A stretch of DNA of 64,000 bases from JAJAZB01 sp965249815 (GCA_965249815.1 CBDFMV010000003.1:3348001-3412000); one strand, 5' to 3'; counted from the stretch's first letter, positions 35,245 through 48,063 are shown. Made by a program: numbers and translations. The notes: generated from the sequence alone by a model not told the origin.

Positions 35245-35275
35245 TTTGACGAAACGAAAAAGATTTTTAGCTTTG
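35245..35275 (+). promoter_or_regulatory. Promoter of SusCD locus 2
   Basis: TTTG at 35245-35248 and TAGCTTTG at 35268-35275, spaced 19 bases, match the Bacteroidota consensus exactly. The start codon is 50 bases downstream. Confidence 0.75.
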
Positions 35276-35324
35276 GCAGGCTTTCGACAGAAAGCTCATT
35301 CCTTAACCAATCTTCATCCAATTT

Positions 35325-38300
35325 ATGCGTAAAGCTTTACTACTGGGCCTTCTATGGCTCAGCGGGGTTGGGGCCGTTACGGCCCAGGACCGCCGCGTGA
35401 CCGGCAAGGTCACCGCTTCCGACGACAGTTCACCGCTTCCCGGCGTGTCTGTCCTGCTAAAAGGTACCCCCGTGGGGACGTCCACTGATGCCAGTGGTAA
35501 TTTTTCGCTCGCCTTGCCCGGTACGCGTGGCACTCTGGTGTTCAGTGCTGTTGGCTTCTCCACGCAGAACGTGGAAATCAGCAGTCAATCTGTCGTGAAC
35601 GTAACATTGGTCACTGATGCCCGCCTGCTAACGGAAGTGGTTGTGACGGGCACCGGGGTTGAGACCAGTAAAGCGAAACTGGGGATAGCCGTTGAGAGCA
35701 TTACGGCCAAAAATCTACCCCAAACACCGACCGCGTCCATCGACCAGGCCTTGATCGGAAAGATTCCGGGCGCTCAGATTTCCAGCATCAGCGGGAACCC
35801 TGGCGATCCGGTGAACATCGTTCTGCGGGGGATCAACACGGTGCAGGGAAGCACGCGCCCGCTCATCATGGTGGATGGCGTGCAGGTAGCTGCCACCGAC
35901 ATCAACTCGCTCGATTTGAGCAACATTGAGCGGGTAGAGGTGGTGCAGGGGGCAGCATCGGCATCGTTGTACGGCGCGCAGGGAGCCAACGGGGTTATCC
36001 AGGTTTTTACCAAGCGGGGGAAAAAAGGCAGGGCACAGGTTAATTTCTCGACGAGCTACTCAGCGAACGAGTTCCTGAATGTGGGCAACGTTCACAAAGC
36101 GGAACTACACCCCTACCTGACCGATGGCACCGGCAACCTGGTGGACGCGAAGGGCAACATCCTTAGCCTGAATGCCAACGGATCGTTGAATGGCATTTCC
36201 TACCAATACGGCGGGGCAACCCGGTATGCCATTCAGGATATTCGGAACGTGGCCGACAAGCCTTACATTGGCAACTTCAAGTACAACGACCAGTTCAAGC
36301 AGGTGTTCCAAACGGGTAGTACGACCAACAACGCCATCAGCCTGTCGGGTGGATCGGACAAGAGCGATTATTCCATTGGTTTATCCAACAACCACACCGT
36401 CACCCCGATTCTGAAAAATGGCTATGTGGATCGTACCAACGTGTCGGTGAACGTGGGGACTGAACTGGCCAAAGGGTTGACCCTCCGCTCAACAACGCAG
36501 TTGGTTTACACTAAAAACACCCTGAAGCCGGGGATGGGGGGCGCCGGAGGCTACTATTACGGGTTTACTGGGCAACCGGCAGGGATCGGTTCGGAGTGCT
36601 GGCGGATCGACTTACGGTTTCCTGAATACCTCCCCCTTCTTTGACCTGACCGCCACCCTCCCCGACGGGAACTACCCGTACTGGCAACGGGCTGACTTTG
36701 TGAGTATCAACGCGAATAACCCCTATTACCAGAAACAGTACACCGACGGGAGCGATAACAAAATTGAGGTGGTGCAAAGCTTCAACCTCAACTACCGCCT
36801 CAACAAGTTTCTGGATTTAGACGTCAAATACGGGATTAACTTCCGCAGTGAAAATGCCCGGTGGACGTTCAACAACCAGTCTTTGAACACGACCAGTAAT
36901 TTTTACAACGTCTGGTCGAGCTACCAGGCTACCGATAACACCGGGGAGATTAACAACTGGCAGTACACCAACACCAACCAGAACCTGCTGGCCTCAGCCA
37001 ATTTTCGGACTGATTTCCAGAAGGATTTTCACATCAATGTGCCCATTCGGACCACGACGCTTGCCTTGTTTGATTACCGCAACCAGCGTTACCGGGAGTA
37101 CTACAGCTACGGGGTGGGCTTAGGGCTGTCTCCGCCATTCAACGTTCAGGCAGCCAACACGAAAACCGTGGCATTCGACTATCTGCAGCCGTTTATCACT
37201 TACGGGTACCTGATTGATCAGAAGATTGACGTGGGCGATTACGGTGGTGTTACAGCGGGCTTCCGCAGTGACTACTCCTCGGCTTTTGGCCGTGGATCGA
37301 GTCCGTTTACCTTCCCGCACTTCAACGGGTACCTGAATCCGCTCTCGTTCTTCCGCAGTTCTTCGGTGAATGACTTCCTGCCTTATTTTAAGGTTCGGGC
37401 GGCTTATGGGAAAGCAGGGATACAACCGGGTGCATTTGATCGGTTTCCCGTTCTGGATAACAACAGCTTAGGCTCGTTCCAGACGTACAGCATCCAGCAA
37501 TCGAGCAACAACGCGGGTCTGAACGTGGAAGTATCCACGGAGACCGAAGCGGGGATCGATTTAGGGCTTAACCTGGGTAACAACCGCCCGTGGTTTCGGA
37601 CCATCAACGGATCGTTCACCTACTGGACGCGCAACACCGACAACGCGATTTATACCGTCAGCGTACCGCCCTCGACGGGTTCCACCGGGTTGCTGACCAA
37701 CGCCATCGCAATGTCATCCAACGGATATCAGTTCTCCTTGAGTACGCCGCTGTATGCCTCACGAAACTTGAAGTGGGATTTCCAAACCAACTTTGGTCAC
37801 CAGTTCTCGAAGGTAGATGCCATTTCAGGCGGGGCCGACATCATCCTGACCACTGCCGCCGGTAGCACCGCGCTGGTGCTGACGCCGGGCGCGCCCATTG
37901 GCCAAATCTTTGGGTACAAAGCCCTGACGAGCCTCGACTTCACCCGGCAGGACGGCGTAACGCGCTACATCAGTCCCTCGGACGAAAGCAAATACAGCAT
38001 CGTTGACGGGCGGGTGGTAAACAACACGACCTACCAGATTCAGTTTACGGACGAGAAATACCCGTTGATGAATCCAAACCCGAAGTTCAATATGTCGTTC
38101 ATCAACGGGGTGACATTCAAGGACTTCCTGACGCTGAACTTCCAGTTTGACTGGGTGTATGGCAACAAACTCTACAACCAGACCAAAGAATGGATGTACC
38201 GCGATGGCATCAGTGGTGACTTCGCTAATCCGGTGACGATCAACGGCAAGACCGGGGCCTTTCCCGCTTACTGGTCGAGCGCCTATTACAACCTTTGGGG

Positions 38301-38598
38301 TAGCCTGCGCGGAGCCGGTAACAACGCCACCAAGGATTTCTTCGTGGAAGACGCGTCGTTTGTGCGGCTGCGGAACATCTCACTGGGATTTGATCTGGCT
38401 AAGTTGTTCAAAGTGCCTTACCTGAACCGTTGCCAGTTGGTGTTGACCGGGCGGAACCTGCTGACCTGGACTAAATACACCGGCCTTGATCCCGAAATCT
38501 CTTCGGGGGCGGCAAACTCTGCCTTTGACCGGGGAGTTGACCACAGCACCTTGCCCAACATCAAATCGTACCAGGTGGGGCTGAACATCGGGTTCTAA
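35325..38598 (+). CDS. SusC/RagA TonB-linked outer-membrane protein (locus 2), one frameshift
   Basis: This is a TonB-dependent importer of about 1090 residues when repaired. It has a signal peptide (LLLGLLWLSGVGAVTAQ), a carboxypeptidase-like domain (RVTGKVTASDDSSPLPGVSV), a plug (VVVTGTGVETSKAKLGIAVE; NIVLRGINTVQG; VEVVQGAASASLYGAQGANG) and a barrel ending YQVGLNIGF. The frame ends at 36644 as read, and the rest resumes in frame at about 36605 (GFLNTSPFFDLTATLPDGNY) through to 38598. Removing one G near 36597 (tcggag to tcgag) joins them seamlessly. The sequence on both sides is fully conserved, so either the mutation is very recent or the base is a sequencing error. Confidence 0.88.
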
Positions 38599-38630
38599 AT
38601 TTCCTTCATTCTTTTCCAGACGAAAACACC

Positions 38631-40306
38631 ATGAAACGTCATAAATTTCTCAGTGCTGTTGCCCTGATCGCCGTCCTGCTCACGGGCGCGGGCTGCAAAG
38701 ATCAATTGGATGTGGGCAACCCCAACTCGCCTACCCTCGCGGGTAACGTCAACACCGAAGTCGGCATCATTGCGCTCGCGCAGGGAGCCGTGTACGTAAA
38801 TGGCTTTGCCAACGGCAACGGCTGGCTCGGCGATAGCTACTTCTCACTGCCCCTGGGCTACCAGGAAACGATGGCCGACCTGGTGGGTGCGCAGGCCTCC
38901 AACAACCAGATTGCGACAATGGGGGTGCCGGATTACGTCATTCTGGATGATGGCACTAAACAGACCAACACCTCTCCGCAGATCAGCATCATCCGGTCGT
39001 ACAACAACCGGGCTTCAACGGGCGCAGGCAACAACGCCCTGTACTACCAGTGGACGAGCATGTACGCGCTGAACAACGCCTGCAACGTGGTGTTGAGTCT
39101 GGTTGATGGGATTACGTTTTCGGGCGACGCGACCAGCAAGAAGAACACCCTTAAAGCGTGGTGCTACTTCTGGAAAGGCTTCGCCTACGCGTCCATCGGT
39201 TCGATGTACTACGCCGGACTGATTATCGACACGCCCTCCAGCACCAACAGCAACTACGTCGCCAGCAGCGCAATCATTGCCGAGTCGAACAAAAACTACA
39301 CCCTGGCGGCCACGACACTGGGCAGCGTTACCTCAGCGGCAGATTATCAGTTGATGATGAGTCAGTTGATTCCGGCCTTCAATCAGGTAGGGCTGGGCCA
39401 GGTGCTGACGGCGGAGATGTGGAAGCGGTCGATCAACACGTTGCTGGCCCGGAATATTGTGGCCAATAGGCTGGCTCCGTTTGTTAACAACAACCTGAGC
39501 GCGACCATTACCAAATCGTCGACTACGCCCATGACCACCGCCGACTGGACCTCCGTGCAGACCTTAGCAACCAACGGGATCAAGAATGGCGATTTCGTGT
39601 TTACGGGTCGGTCGGTGGCAGCCAACTATTTCTTCTCCGGCTCGGGAGGTACGGCAGCTTCTTTGGCAGTAGGAATCAACAATTCAACCACGTTCAAGGT
39701 GACGGAGCGGCTCATCCAATCCTACAATACCGGGGATCAGCGCCTTACCAACAATTTCAACACCAAGAATTTGTACGGTGATGATTACATCTATACTTCC
39801 CGGTATAGTGTGATTGATGGGGGTAACGGCGCGCCTGGGGTAGCCATTTTCGGCTCCAAGAAGATTGGCGTGTATGAATTGTTCATCGCCGGTAGCTACG
39901 AAGAAAACGCCCTGATGCTGGCCGAAGCCAATATTCGTCTGGGCAACGTTGAAGCGGCGCTGGCTTTTGTGGATGCCGTACGCACCTACCAGGGCGCGGG
40001 GGTGGCCGCTACCGTCGGCACGAAACTGACGGCTGCGCAAGCCATGAACGAAGTAACGAAAGAACGCCGGTGGCCCTGTTTAACCGGGGTGTGGCCTACT
40101 ATGATAGCCGCCGGTGGGGCTGGATTTACGACATCGCCAACGGGGGAGGTAGCTACAACAATACGGTCGTAACCCGGTCGGGGGTGATCAACATGAAAGC
40201 AATTATCAACTACAACTTCCTGGACTACTGGGATGTGCCTGCCGACGAAACGGTGCTGAATCCGCCCGCCACGGGAAGTACAGCTACCAAAAACCCGAAT
40301 TTCTAA
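38631..40306 (+). CDS. RagB/SusD-family lipoprotein (locus 2), frameshift near the C-terminus
   Basis: This SusD partner begins 32 bases after its SusC. The lipobox is LLTGAGCKDQ, with Cys about 23. The helical repeats and the C-terminal EENALMLAEANIRLGNVEAA motif are present, about 558 residues when repaired. The open frame leaves the family sequence after NEVTKERR and ends at 40172. The following VALFNRGVAYYDSRRWGWIY and a normal C-terminus ending ATKNPNF lie in another frame to 40306. Adding one G to the GG run near 40069 restores it. This is the second single-base break in the same operon. Confidence 0.87.
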
Positions 40307-40336
40307 GCAGTTCCATTTTTTAAATTGCCTGATTGC

Positions 40337-40370
40337 AAACCCCCGGACGCGCGTTCGGGGGTTTTTCTTT
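40337..40370 (+). terminator. Rho-independent terminator of SusCD locus 2
   Basis: AAACCCCCGGA and TTCGGGGGTTTTT form a GC-rich stem around CGCGCG, followed by TTTTTCTTT, 31 bases after the SusD stop. Confidence 0.88.
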
Positions 40371-40475
40371 AACTACTGCGTGAACCGGTGGGTCAATTTC
40401 CGGAATGGGGCACTGAGTAGGAGTGCCTACAACGGTGCAGCCGAAGGCAGCGCGCCACTCCTTTCCTGAATCGAC

Positions 40476-40517
40476 CCGAAAGCCCCTCCGCCGACGGGCT
40501 TTTCGGTTGTACTTTTG
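40476..40517 (+). promoter_or_regulatory. Hairpin and -7-like box before the peptidase gene
   Basis: CCGAAAGCCC and GGGCTTTTCGG form a bulged hairpin (40476-40506). TACTTTTG, a TAnnTTTG match, follows at 40510-40517, 31 bases before the ATG. The -33 position would fall in the hairpin and carries no TTTG. The rest of 40371-40475 shows only a weak AGGAGTG/CACTCCT dyad. Confidence 0.4.
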
Positions 40518-40547
40518 CGACCGTTTCCTGGCCTACCCTAATTTCTG

Positions 40548-41576
40548 ATGAACCGGTTGTTTTTTTGCCTCCTGTCTTTCTCGCTTGCCGCGGGCGTGTT
40601 TGCGTTCAGCACCTCGTGTCGCCAATCCGCAAGCTTAGAGGGGCCGTTGCCCGTGCCCCGGTACACGTCGTGGCTCGTGGGCGATAGCGCCGACGTGCGC
40701 CCCGCCGCCCAACCCGGCCTGCTGCTGGCGGGCGGCAGTACCGATCAGGACGACGCCATGCGCTGGTTTCTGCGCCGCGCCAACGGCGGCGATGTGGTCG
40801 TTGTCCGGGCCAGCGGCGCCGACGGCTACAACCGGTACCTTTTTTCAGACCTGGGCGAAACGGTCAATTCGATTGAAACCCTGCTCATCGACAGCCGGGC
40901 GGTGGCCCAGGACCCCGACGTGGCCCGCAAACTCCGCAACGCCGAAGCCCTGTTCATCGCGGGCGGCGACCAGGCCAACTACGTGAATTTCTGGAAAGAC
41001 ACGCCCGTGATGGAAGCCATCAATTTTTTGCTCAACGAAAAACGCGTCACCATAGGCGGCACCTCGGCGGGCTGCGGCATCCTGAGCGGCCTGTATTTCG
41101 ATGCCCTCCGGGGTACCGTCGATTCGCCCGAAGCCCTGACCAACCCGTACGACGCGAAAGTCTCGCTCCAGCGGGGCGATTTTCTGAAAGCCCCTTTCCT
41201 GCAAAACACCCTCGCCGACATGCATTTCACCGAACGCAACCGGCTCGGGCGACTGGTGGCTTTCCTGGCCCGCGCCGCGAAAGACTGGACGCTGAACGGT
41301 GTGCGGGGCATCGGCGTGGATGAAAAAACCGCCGTCGCCGTCGATGAAACTGGAACCGCGCAGGTCTTCGGGCGCGGGCAGGCGTACCTGCTCGAAACCC
41401 TCGCTTTGCCCACCCGCTGCGAAGCGGGCAAACCCCTCGACTGGCCGGGAACCGACGGCAAAGCCCTGCGCGCTACAATTTTGTCACCCGGCGAAACCTG
41501 GCACTTCGACACCTGGACGGGCGGCGGCAAACCCGCCTTTTACTCCGTTCGGAACGGGGAACTCAGGCCGCTTTGA
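40548..41576 (+). CDS. Exported cyanophycinase-like serine peptidase (S51)
   Basis: The 342-residue member of the S51/class-I-glutaminase-like fold has a signal peptide and a probable lipobox (FAFSTSCRQS). Family features are LLLAGGSTDQDDAMRWFLRR, EALFIAGGDQANYVNFW and the nucleophile elbow VTIGGTSAGCGILSG with Ser near 168. Cyanophycinases cleave beta-Asp-Arg dipeptides from cyanophycin; relatives include alpha-aspartyl dipeptidase. Secretion suggests scavenging of external polymer or peptide. It is a single gene between a terminator and a hairpin repeat. Confidence 0.85.
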   Translation: MNRLFFCLLSFSLAAGVFAFSTSCRQSASLEGPLPVPRYTSWLVGDSADVRPAAQPGLLLAGGSTDQDDAMRWFLRRANGGDVVVVRASGADGYNRYLFSDLGETVNSIETLLIDSRAVAQDPDVARKLRNAEALFIAGGDQANYVNFWKDTPVMEAINFLLNEKRVTIGGTSAGCGILSGLYFDALRGTVDSPEALTNPYDAKVSLQRGDFLKAPFLQNTLADMHFTERNRLGRLVAFLARAAKDWTLNGVRGIGVDEKTAVAVDETGTAQVFGRGQAYLLETLALPTRCEAGKPLDWPGTDGKALRATILSPGETWHFDTWTGGGKPAFYSVRNGELRPL

Positions 41577-41594
41577 CGTACTTTTGTCTTGAGT

Positions 41595-41649
41595 TGCCTG
41601 AACCGCAGCGACGGACCAACCCTGACGGTCCGCCGCTGCGGTTCAGGCA
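41595..41649. repeat. Hairpin repeat with CTGAACCGCAG ends
   Basis: TGCCTGAACCGCAGC (41595-41609) is exactly complementary to 41635-41649, and ACGGACC/GGTCCG extends the stem inside. It lies between the peptidase stop and the ABC-F start and shares its end motif with the repeat before sprA. It may also terminate the peptidase transcript. Confidence 0.85.
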
Positions 41650-41676
41650 GTCAGACCAATTCCCATTGTTTTTAAA

Positions 41677-43641
<1,965 letters not shown>

Positions 43642-43782
43642 ACCGGCGTAGCGTGAAAAATTGCCTGGCTGAAAACCGAACGAATTGTTAAACAAGGGAA
43701 AAATGTGCAACTTGGGGGACTTTATCCGACGGAGCAGCACCAGTCGGAGCGCGGATACAACCCACCAAGAACATTTTACCCA

Positions 43783-45099
43783 ATGCCTCTCCGAGCACGA
43801 TTAAAACTGTTTGTGGTGTTGCTGGCGGGCAGCACTGCGTTGGCCTCCCCGGTTGGTCAGGCCCATCTCCCGAAGTACCCCACCGTCGAGGCTCCGGCTG
43901 ACACCTCGAAAAAACAGAAAAAGCCCGGCTTTTTTAAGCGGCTTTTCGGCGGGAAAAAAGGAAAAACGGGCGATTCGGTGCCCGCCCAGGCACCGCTGCT
44001 GATCGAAAAGGTCAAAGAAGCCGAGCGGCAGACCCAGCAGCTTTCTTCCGAAAAAGCGCAGCTTTCCCAGCAGCTTTCCAACCTGAGCGAATCCCAGGGT
44101 AAAATGAACAAAATGCTCCGGGAGCAGCAAATCAACATTCGCTCCATGACCGAGGCGCAGATTCGGACGCAACTCATCCTGACGACCCAGCGCAAGATGA
44201 TCGACTCCATCGCCTTCGGCAAAACCCTCGACTCGCTCAATCAGGCCCAGGCCGTGCTGTACCAACAGGCTGAGATTCAGCGCCGCGAGGTACTTTTGGC
44301 CGAGCAACGCACCCAGCAGACCATCCTGTTGGCGGCAATTGGCCTGGTGGTGTTGATGGCGGGTGGGTTGTACAGCCGCTTTCACAGCGTTCGGAAGTAC
44401 AACCGCGAGTTGGAAGTGAAAAACCAGGTGATTCGGGAAGAAAAGCAACGCTCCGAAGAACTGCTGCTCAACATCCTGCCGGCCGTGGTGGCCGATGAAC
44501 TCAAAAAACAGGGCTTCGCCAATGCCCGCCTCCACGAAACCGTCAGTGTGTTGTTCACCGATTTTGTGAACTTCACTAAAATTTCTGAGCACCTGACGCC
44601 CCAGCAGTTGGTGGCCGAACTCGATGAATGCTTCCGCGCGTTCGACGGCATCATTGCCCGCCACGGACTGGAAAAAATCAAGGTCATCGGCGACTCGTAC
44701 ATGTGCGTGGGCGGCCTGACCACTCAAAACACCGACCACGCCGACCGGGTGGTGGGCGCGGCCATCGACATCCAGGCTTACCTCGACGAACGCAACGTGC
44801 AGCACCGCGAGCGCGGTCTGCCCGTTTTCGAGGCCCGGCTGGGAATTCACACTGGCCCGGTGGTGGCCGGCGTGGTGGGCCTGCGCAAATTTGCCTACGA
44901 CATCTGGGGCGACACGGTCAATGTGGCATCGCGGTTGGAAAGCACGAGCCTGCCGGGCCGAATCAATATTTCCGAAGACACCTACCAGCTCGTTCGGGAG
45001 AAATACACCTGCACGTACCGGGGTAAAATCCCGACCAAAAACAAGGGTGACGTGGACATGTATTTTGTCGAACAGGAAGTAGAGGCAGAGGTGGCTTAA
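43783..45099 (+). CDS. Membrane class III adenylate cyclase
   Basis: The 438-residue protein makes cAMP. It has an N-terminal signal/anchor (MPLRARLKLFVVLLAGSTAL), a basic Lys-rich stretch (KKQKKPGFFKRLFGGKKGKT), a long Gln-rich coiled coil (about 65-175), one transmembrane helix (TILLAAIGLVVLMAGGLYS near 187-205), a second coiled coil, then the catalytic domain. Metal-binding Asp residues are in VLFTDFVNFTKISE and KIKVIGDSYMCVGG. The adenine-selecting pair is that Lys and the Asp of YDIWGDTVNVASRLES, so ATP rather than GTP is expected. An upstream in-frame GTG/ATG at 43705 would precede the anchor and is rejected. A periplasmic coiled coil could be the sensor; this is inference. Confidence 0.88.
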   Translation: MPLRARLKLFVVLLAGSTALASPVGQAHLPKYPTVEAPADTSKKQKKPGFFKRLFGGKKGKTGDSVPAQAPLLIEKVKEAERQTQQLSSEKAQLSQQLSNLSESQGKMNKMLREQQINIRSMTEAQIRTQLILTTQRKMIDSIAFGKTLDSLNQAQAVLYQQAEIQRREVLLAEQRTQQTILLAAIGLVVLMAGGLYSRFHSVRKYNRELEVKNQVIREEKQRSEELLLNILPAVVADELKKQGFANARLHETVSVLFTDFVNFTKISEHLTPQQLVAELDECFRAFDGIIARHGLEKIKVIGDSYMCVGGLTTQNTDHADRVVGAAIDIQAYLDERNVQHRERGLPVFEARLGIHTGPVVAGVVGLRKFAYDIWGDTVNVASRLESTSLPGRINISEDTYQLVREKYTCTYRGKIPTKNKGDVDMYFVEQEVEAEVA

Positions 45100-45190
45100 A
45101 ATAGCCGGTTATGGGGGAATTGCCGGGCAGCCGGGTACCGTCGCGGACCGATTCTGCGTTAATTACCCAGCCCTTCAGCCTGAATCTGTT

Positions 45191-46510
45191 TTGAAAATTC
45201 TCCTCCTCACCTGCCTGTTCGCCGCCAGCGCGCTGGTGTTGCTCCTCAACGGGGCCATTGCCCAGGTACTCAGCGAACGCCAGCGGCGAATCGCCCGCCC
45301 CGAACTCCGCTACGCCGACTGGATTTACGACCCGGTCGTCGCGACACCGCTGCTGTTTCCACCGGGCAACCACCCCGGCGATCCGGCCAATCCGCTGGCC
45401 CCGCCCGTGCTGGCCCTCGACGACGAGCGCCCGCTCCAACTTGAATTCGACGATCTGGCCAGCCGGGGGTCGGATTTTCGCGCGAAAATCCTGCACTGCA
45501 ATTGGGACTGGACGCCCTCGTCGCTGTCGGAGGTCGAATACCTGAGCGACTACAACGACTTTCCGCTCTACGATTTCCAGACCGCCGCCCAAACCAAAAT
45601 CGCCTACCAGCACTTCACGTTTGCGGTGCCCCGCGTGAAACTGCCCGGTAATTACGTGCTGCTCGTGTACCGGGGCCGCAACGCCGCCGACGTGGTGCTC
45701 ACGCGCCGGTTCATGGTGTTCGCCAACCGCGTGGTAGTGGGCGCGAAAGTCAGTTTTTCTACCAACGTTCAACTCCGCAACACCCACCAGCAGGTGGATT
45801 TCGACGTGCGCTACGGCGCGTACCCCGTGCTCAACCCGCGCGAGGATTTGAAGGTGGTGATTCGGCAAAACTACCGCTGGGACAACGTCCTGACGGGCCT
45901 GAAGCCCTTCACCGTCAACGAGTTCGACCGGCAACTGGACTTCCGGTTTTTCAACGGCGAAAACAGCCTTCCGGCGGGCAACGAGTTCCGGTACTTCGAC
46001 ATCCGCAGCACCCAGACGCGCGGCTTTGGCGTCAACACCATCGAGCGCCGCGCCGACGGTAACTTCGCCCTTCTCAACTTCGACACCCCCCAGCAGGGCC
46101 TGGCCTACCTCCAGACCAGCGATTTCGACGGCCAGTTCATCATCGACAACACTGAAATGGGGCGCGGAGCCACCAGCGCCGATTACTGGCAGGTGGTGTT
46201 CAGTTTGAAAATGCCCGAACTCCCCGACCGGCGCGTGTACGTGGTCGGGGCCTTCAACTTTTACCAGCGCACCGACGCCAACCGGATGGTGTATAACCCC
46301 GTGCTGGGGGCGTACCAGGCCACGATTCCCCTCAAGCAGGGCGTGTACAACTACGCCTACACGGTTGAAAATCCGGCCACCGGCGAGGCCGACACGCGGC
46401 CCATCGAAGGCAGCCACTCCGTCACGCAAAACACCTACGAAGTGCTCGTGTACCACCGGCCGGTTGGCGCACGGGCGGATCAGTTGGTGGGGTATCGGGT
46501 GGTGAAGTAG
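45191..46510 (+). CDS. Type IX secretion plug protein (DUF5103)
   Basis: DUF5103 proteins are the plug that closes the SprA channel from the periplasmic side between cargo events. The 439 residues fit. A signal peptide (LLLTCLFAASALVLLLNGAIAQ) starts at TTG 45191. Conserved stretches include ERPLQLEFDDLASRGSDFRA, HCNWDWTPSSLSEVEYLSDY, FPLYDFQTAAQTKIAYQHFT and YGAYPVLNPREDLKVVIRQN. Next come a C-terminal region with DYWQVVFSLKMPELPDRRVY and a final LVGYRVVK. It lies 37 kb from sprA and is not in an operon with it. Confidence 0.9.
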   Translation: MKILLLTCLFAASALVLLLNGAIAQVLSERQRRIARPELRYADWIYDPVVATPLLFPPGNHPGDPANPLAPPVLALDDERPLQLEFDDLASRGSDFRAKILHCNWDWTPSSLSEVEYLSDYNDFPLYDFQTAAQTKIAYQHFTFAVPRVKLPGNYVLLVYRGRNAADVVLTRRFMVFANRVVVGAKVSFSTNVQLRNTHQQVDFDVRYGAYPVLNPREDLKVVIRQNYRWDNVLTGLKPFTVNEFDRQLDFRFFNGENSLPAGNEFRYFDIRSTQTRGFGVNTIERRADGNFALLNFDTPQQGLAYLQTSDFDGQFIIDNTEMGRGATSADYWQVVFSLKMPELPDRRVYVVGAFNFYQRTDANRMVYNPVLGAYQATIPLKQGVYNYAYTVENPATGEADTRPIEGSHSVTQNTYEVLVYHRPVGARADQLVGYRVVK

Positions 46511-46599
46511 AAATCAAAACAAGCCGGTTAGGAATTTTCCCCGCCGTTGCGTAGGCTTGTGGTTCCATTGATTTGTACCTCCTAAACCACAGCAATACC

Positions 46600-48063
46600 A
46601 TGCAGTCTTCCCGGCGCAAATTTATCAAAACCTTGTCGGCGGCCTCGGCGCTGGCCACGGTGCCCTCGCTTGGCTTCGCGGCCAAGCCTTTCAACATCAT
46701 CCGCGACCTCAAAAAAGTTAGCCCGAACGATAAAATCCGCATCGCCACCATCGGCATGGGCATTCAGGGCAACTACGACACGATGGCCGCTCTACGCAAC
46801 CCCGACGTGGAACTCGTCGCCGTGGCCGATTTATACGACGGACGGCTCGAACACGCCAAAACCGCGTTTAACAAAGGTATTTTCACCACCCGTGATTTTC
46901 GCGAAATCCTCGCCCGGCCCGACGTGGACGCCGTGCTCATCGTTACGCCCGACCACTGGCACGACCACATCACCATCGCCGCCCTCCAGGCGGGCAAGCA
47001 CGTGTACTGCGAAAAACCGATGGTACAGCACCTCGACGAAGGCAAGGCCGTGATTGCGGCCTGGAAAGCCTCGGGCAAAACCATGCAGGTGGGTAGCCAG
47101 CGCATCAGCAGCGCGTCGTTTCAGGAGGCCAAACGGCTGGTCGCGGCGGGCGACATCGGCCCGATCAACTACATCGAATCGAACAACGACCGCTTCAACG
47201 CCATCGGGGCCTGGAACTACTCGATTCCGCCCGATGCCTCGCCCCAAACGCTCGACTGGGACCGCTTCCTCGGCGACGCACCCAAGCGTCCCTTCGAGGC
47301 CAAGCGCTTTTTCCGCTGGCGCAACTACAAGGACTACGGCACGGGCGTGGCGGGCGACTTGTTCATTCACCTCATCACGGGCGTGCATTTTGTGACCGGC
47401 TCGATGGGGCCAAACCGGATTTTTTCGTCGGGAAACCTGGCGTACTGGAAAGACGGCCGCGACGTGCCCGACGTGATGACGAGCATCATGGACTACCCCA
47501 AAACCGACCAGCACGACGCCTTTCAGATGGTGCTGCGGGTGAATTTTGCCAACGCGGGCAAAATCAACAACGTGACGCGCATCATCGGCAGCGAAGGACA
47601 AATCGAGTTTTCGGAAGACAACCTGATTTTGACCAAGAAAAAACTCGCCCTGGCCCCCGGCTACGGCAATTACGACAGTTACTTCACCTTCACGCCCGAA
47701 GTCCAGCAGGAATTCGTGAAGCAGTACGACGCCCAGTACCCGCCCGAAAGCCGCAAGGCCGAACCGGCGAAAGAAGTGAAATTTGAAGCGCCGAAAGACG
47801 ACGACGCCCACGCCAAGCACTTCGGCGACTTTTTCGCTAACGTGCGCAGCGGGAGCCAGGGCACCATCGAAGACCCCGTGTTTGGCTTCCGTGCCGCCGC
47901 GCCCGTGCTGGCCAGCAACGAAAGTTATTTCGACAAAAAAGTGGTGTACTGGGACCCGGTCACCATGAGCCGGGCTACCCCGGAGGGCAAGCCGGTGGCG
48001 GATAAAAAATCGGTGGCCGTGAAAAAGCCCGCACCGGCGAAGGTGAAAAAGCCCACGACTTGA
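46600..48063 (+). CDS. Gfo/Idh/MocA-family oxidoreductase, Tat-exported
   Basis: This 487-residue NAD(P)-dependent sugar oxidoreductase has a twin-arginine signal (SSRRKFIKTLSAASALATVP), so it would be exported folded with its cofactor. The Rossmann segment is IRIATIGMGIQGNYDTMAAL, the catalytic Lys is in HVYCEKPMVQHLDEGKA, and the C-terminal alpha/beta domain has GDLFIHLITGVHFVTGS. The last 30 residues are Lys/Pro/Ala-rich (VKKPAPAKVKKP) and disordered. ATG 46600 is preferred over an upstream in-frame TTG at 46573 because the Tat motif begins there. The substrate is unknown; secreted relatives act on polyols or glycan-derived sugars. Confidence 0.9.
   Translation: MQSSRRKFIKTLSAASALATVPSLGFAAKPFNIIRDLKKVSPNDKIRIATIGMGIQGNYDTMAALRNPDVELVAVADLYDGRLEHAKTAFNKGIFTTRDFREILARPDVDAVLIVTPDHWHDHITIAALQAGKHVYCEKPMVQHLDEGKAVIAAWKASGKTMQVGSQRISSASFQEAKRLVAAGDIGPINYIESNNDRFNAIGAWNYSIPPDASPQTLDWDRFLGDAPKRPFEAKRFFRWRNYKDYGTGVAGDLFIHLITGVHFVTGSMGPNRIFSSGNLAYWKDGRDVPDVMTSIMDYPKTDQHDAFQMVLRVNFANAGKINNVTRIIGSEGQIEFSEDNLILTKKKLALAPGYGNYDSYFTFTPEVQQEFVKQYDAQYPPESRKAEPAKEVKFEAPKDDDAHAKHFGDFFANVRSGSQGTIEDPVFGFRAAAPVLASNESYFDKKVVYWDPVTMSRATPEGKPVADKKSVAVKKPAPAKVKKPTT

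Larger units (their letters stand above)
34914..35324. promoter_or_regulatory. Divergent SusC / SusC intergenic region
   Basis: The 411-base spacer is AT-rich toward the right-hand gene. It holds the two opposed promoters listed separately and no gene I can support. The central part (35035-35160) shows no clear structure. No sigma-factor/anti-sigma pair or hybrid two-component gene accompanies these loci. Confidence 0.5.
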
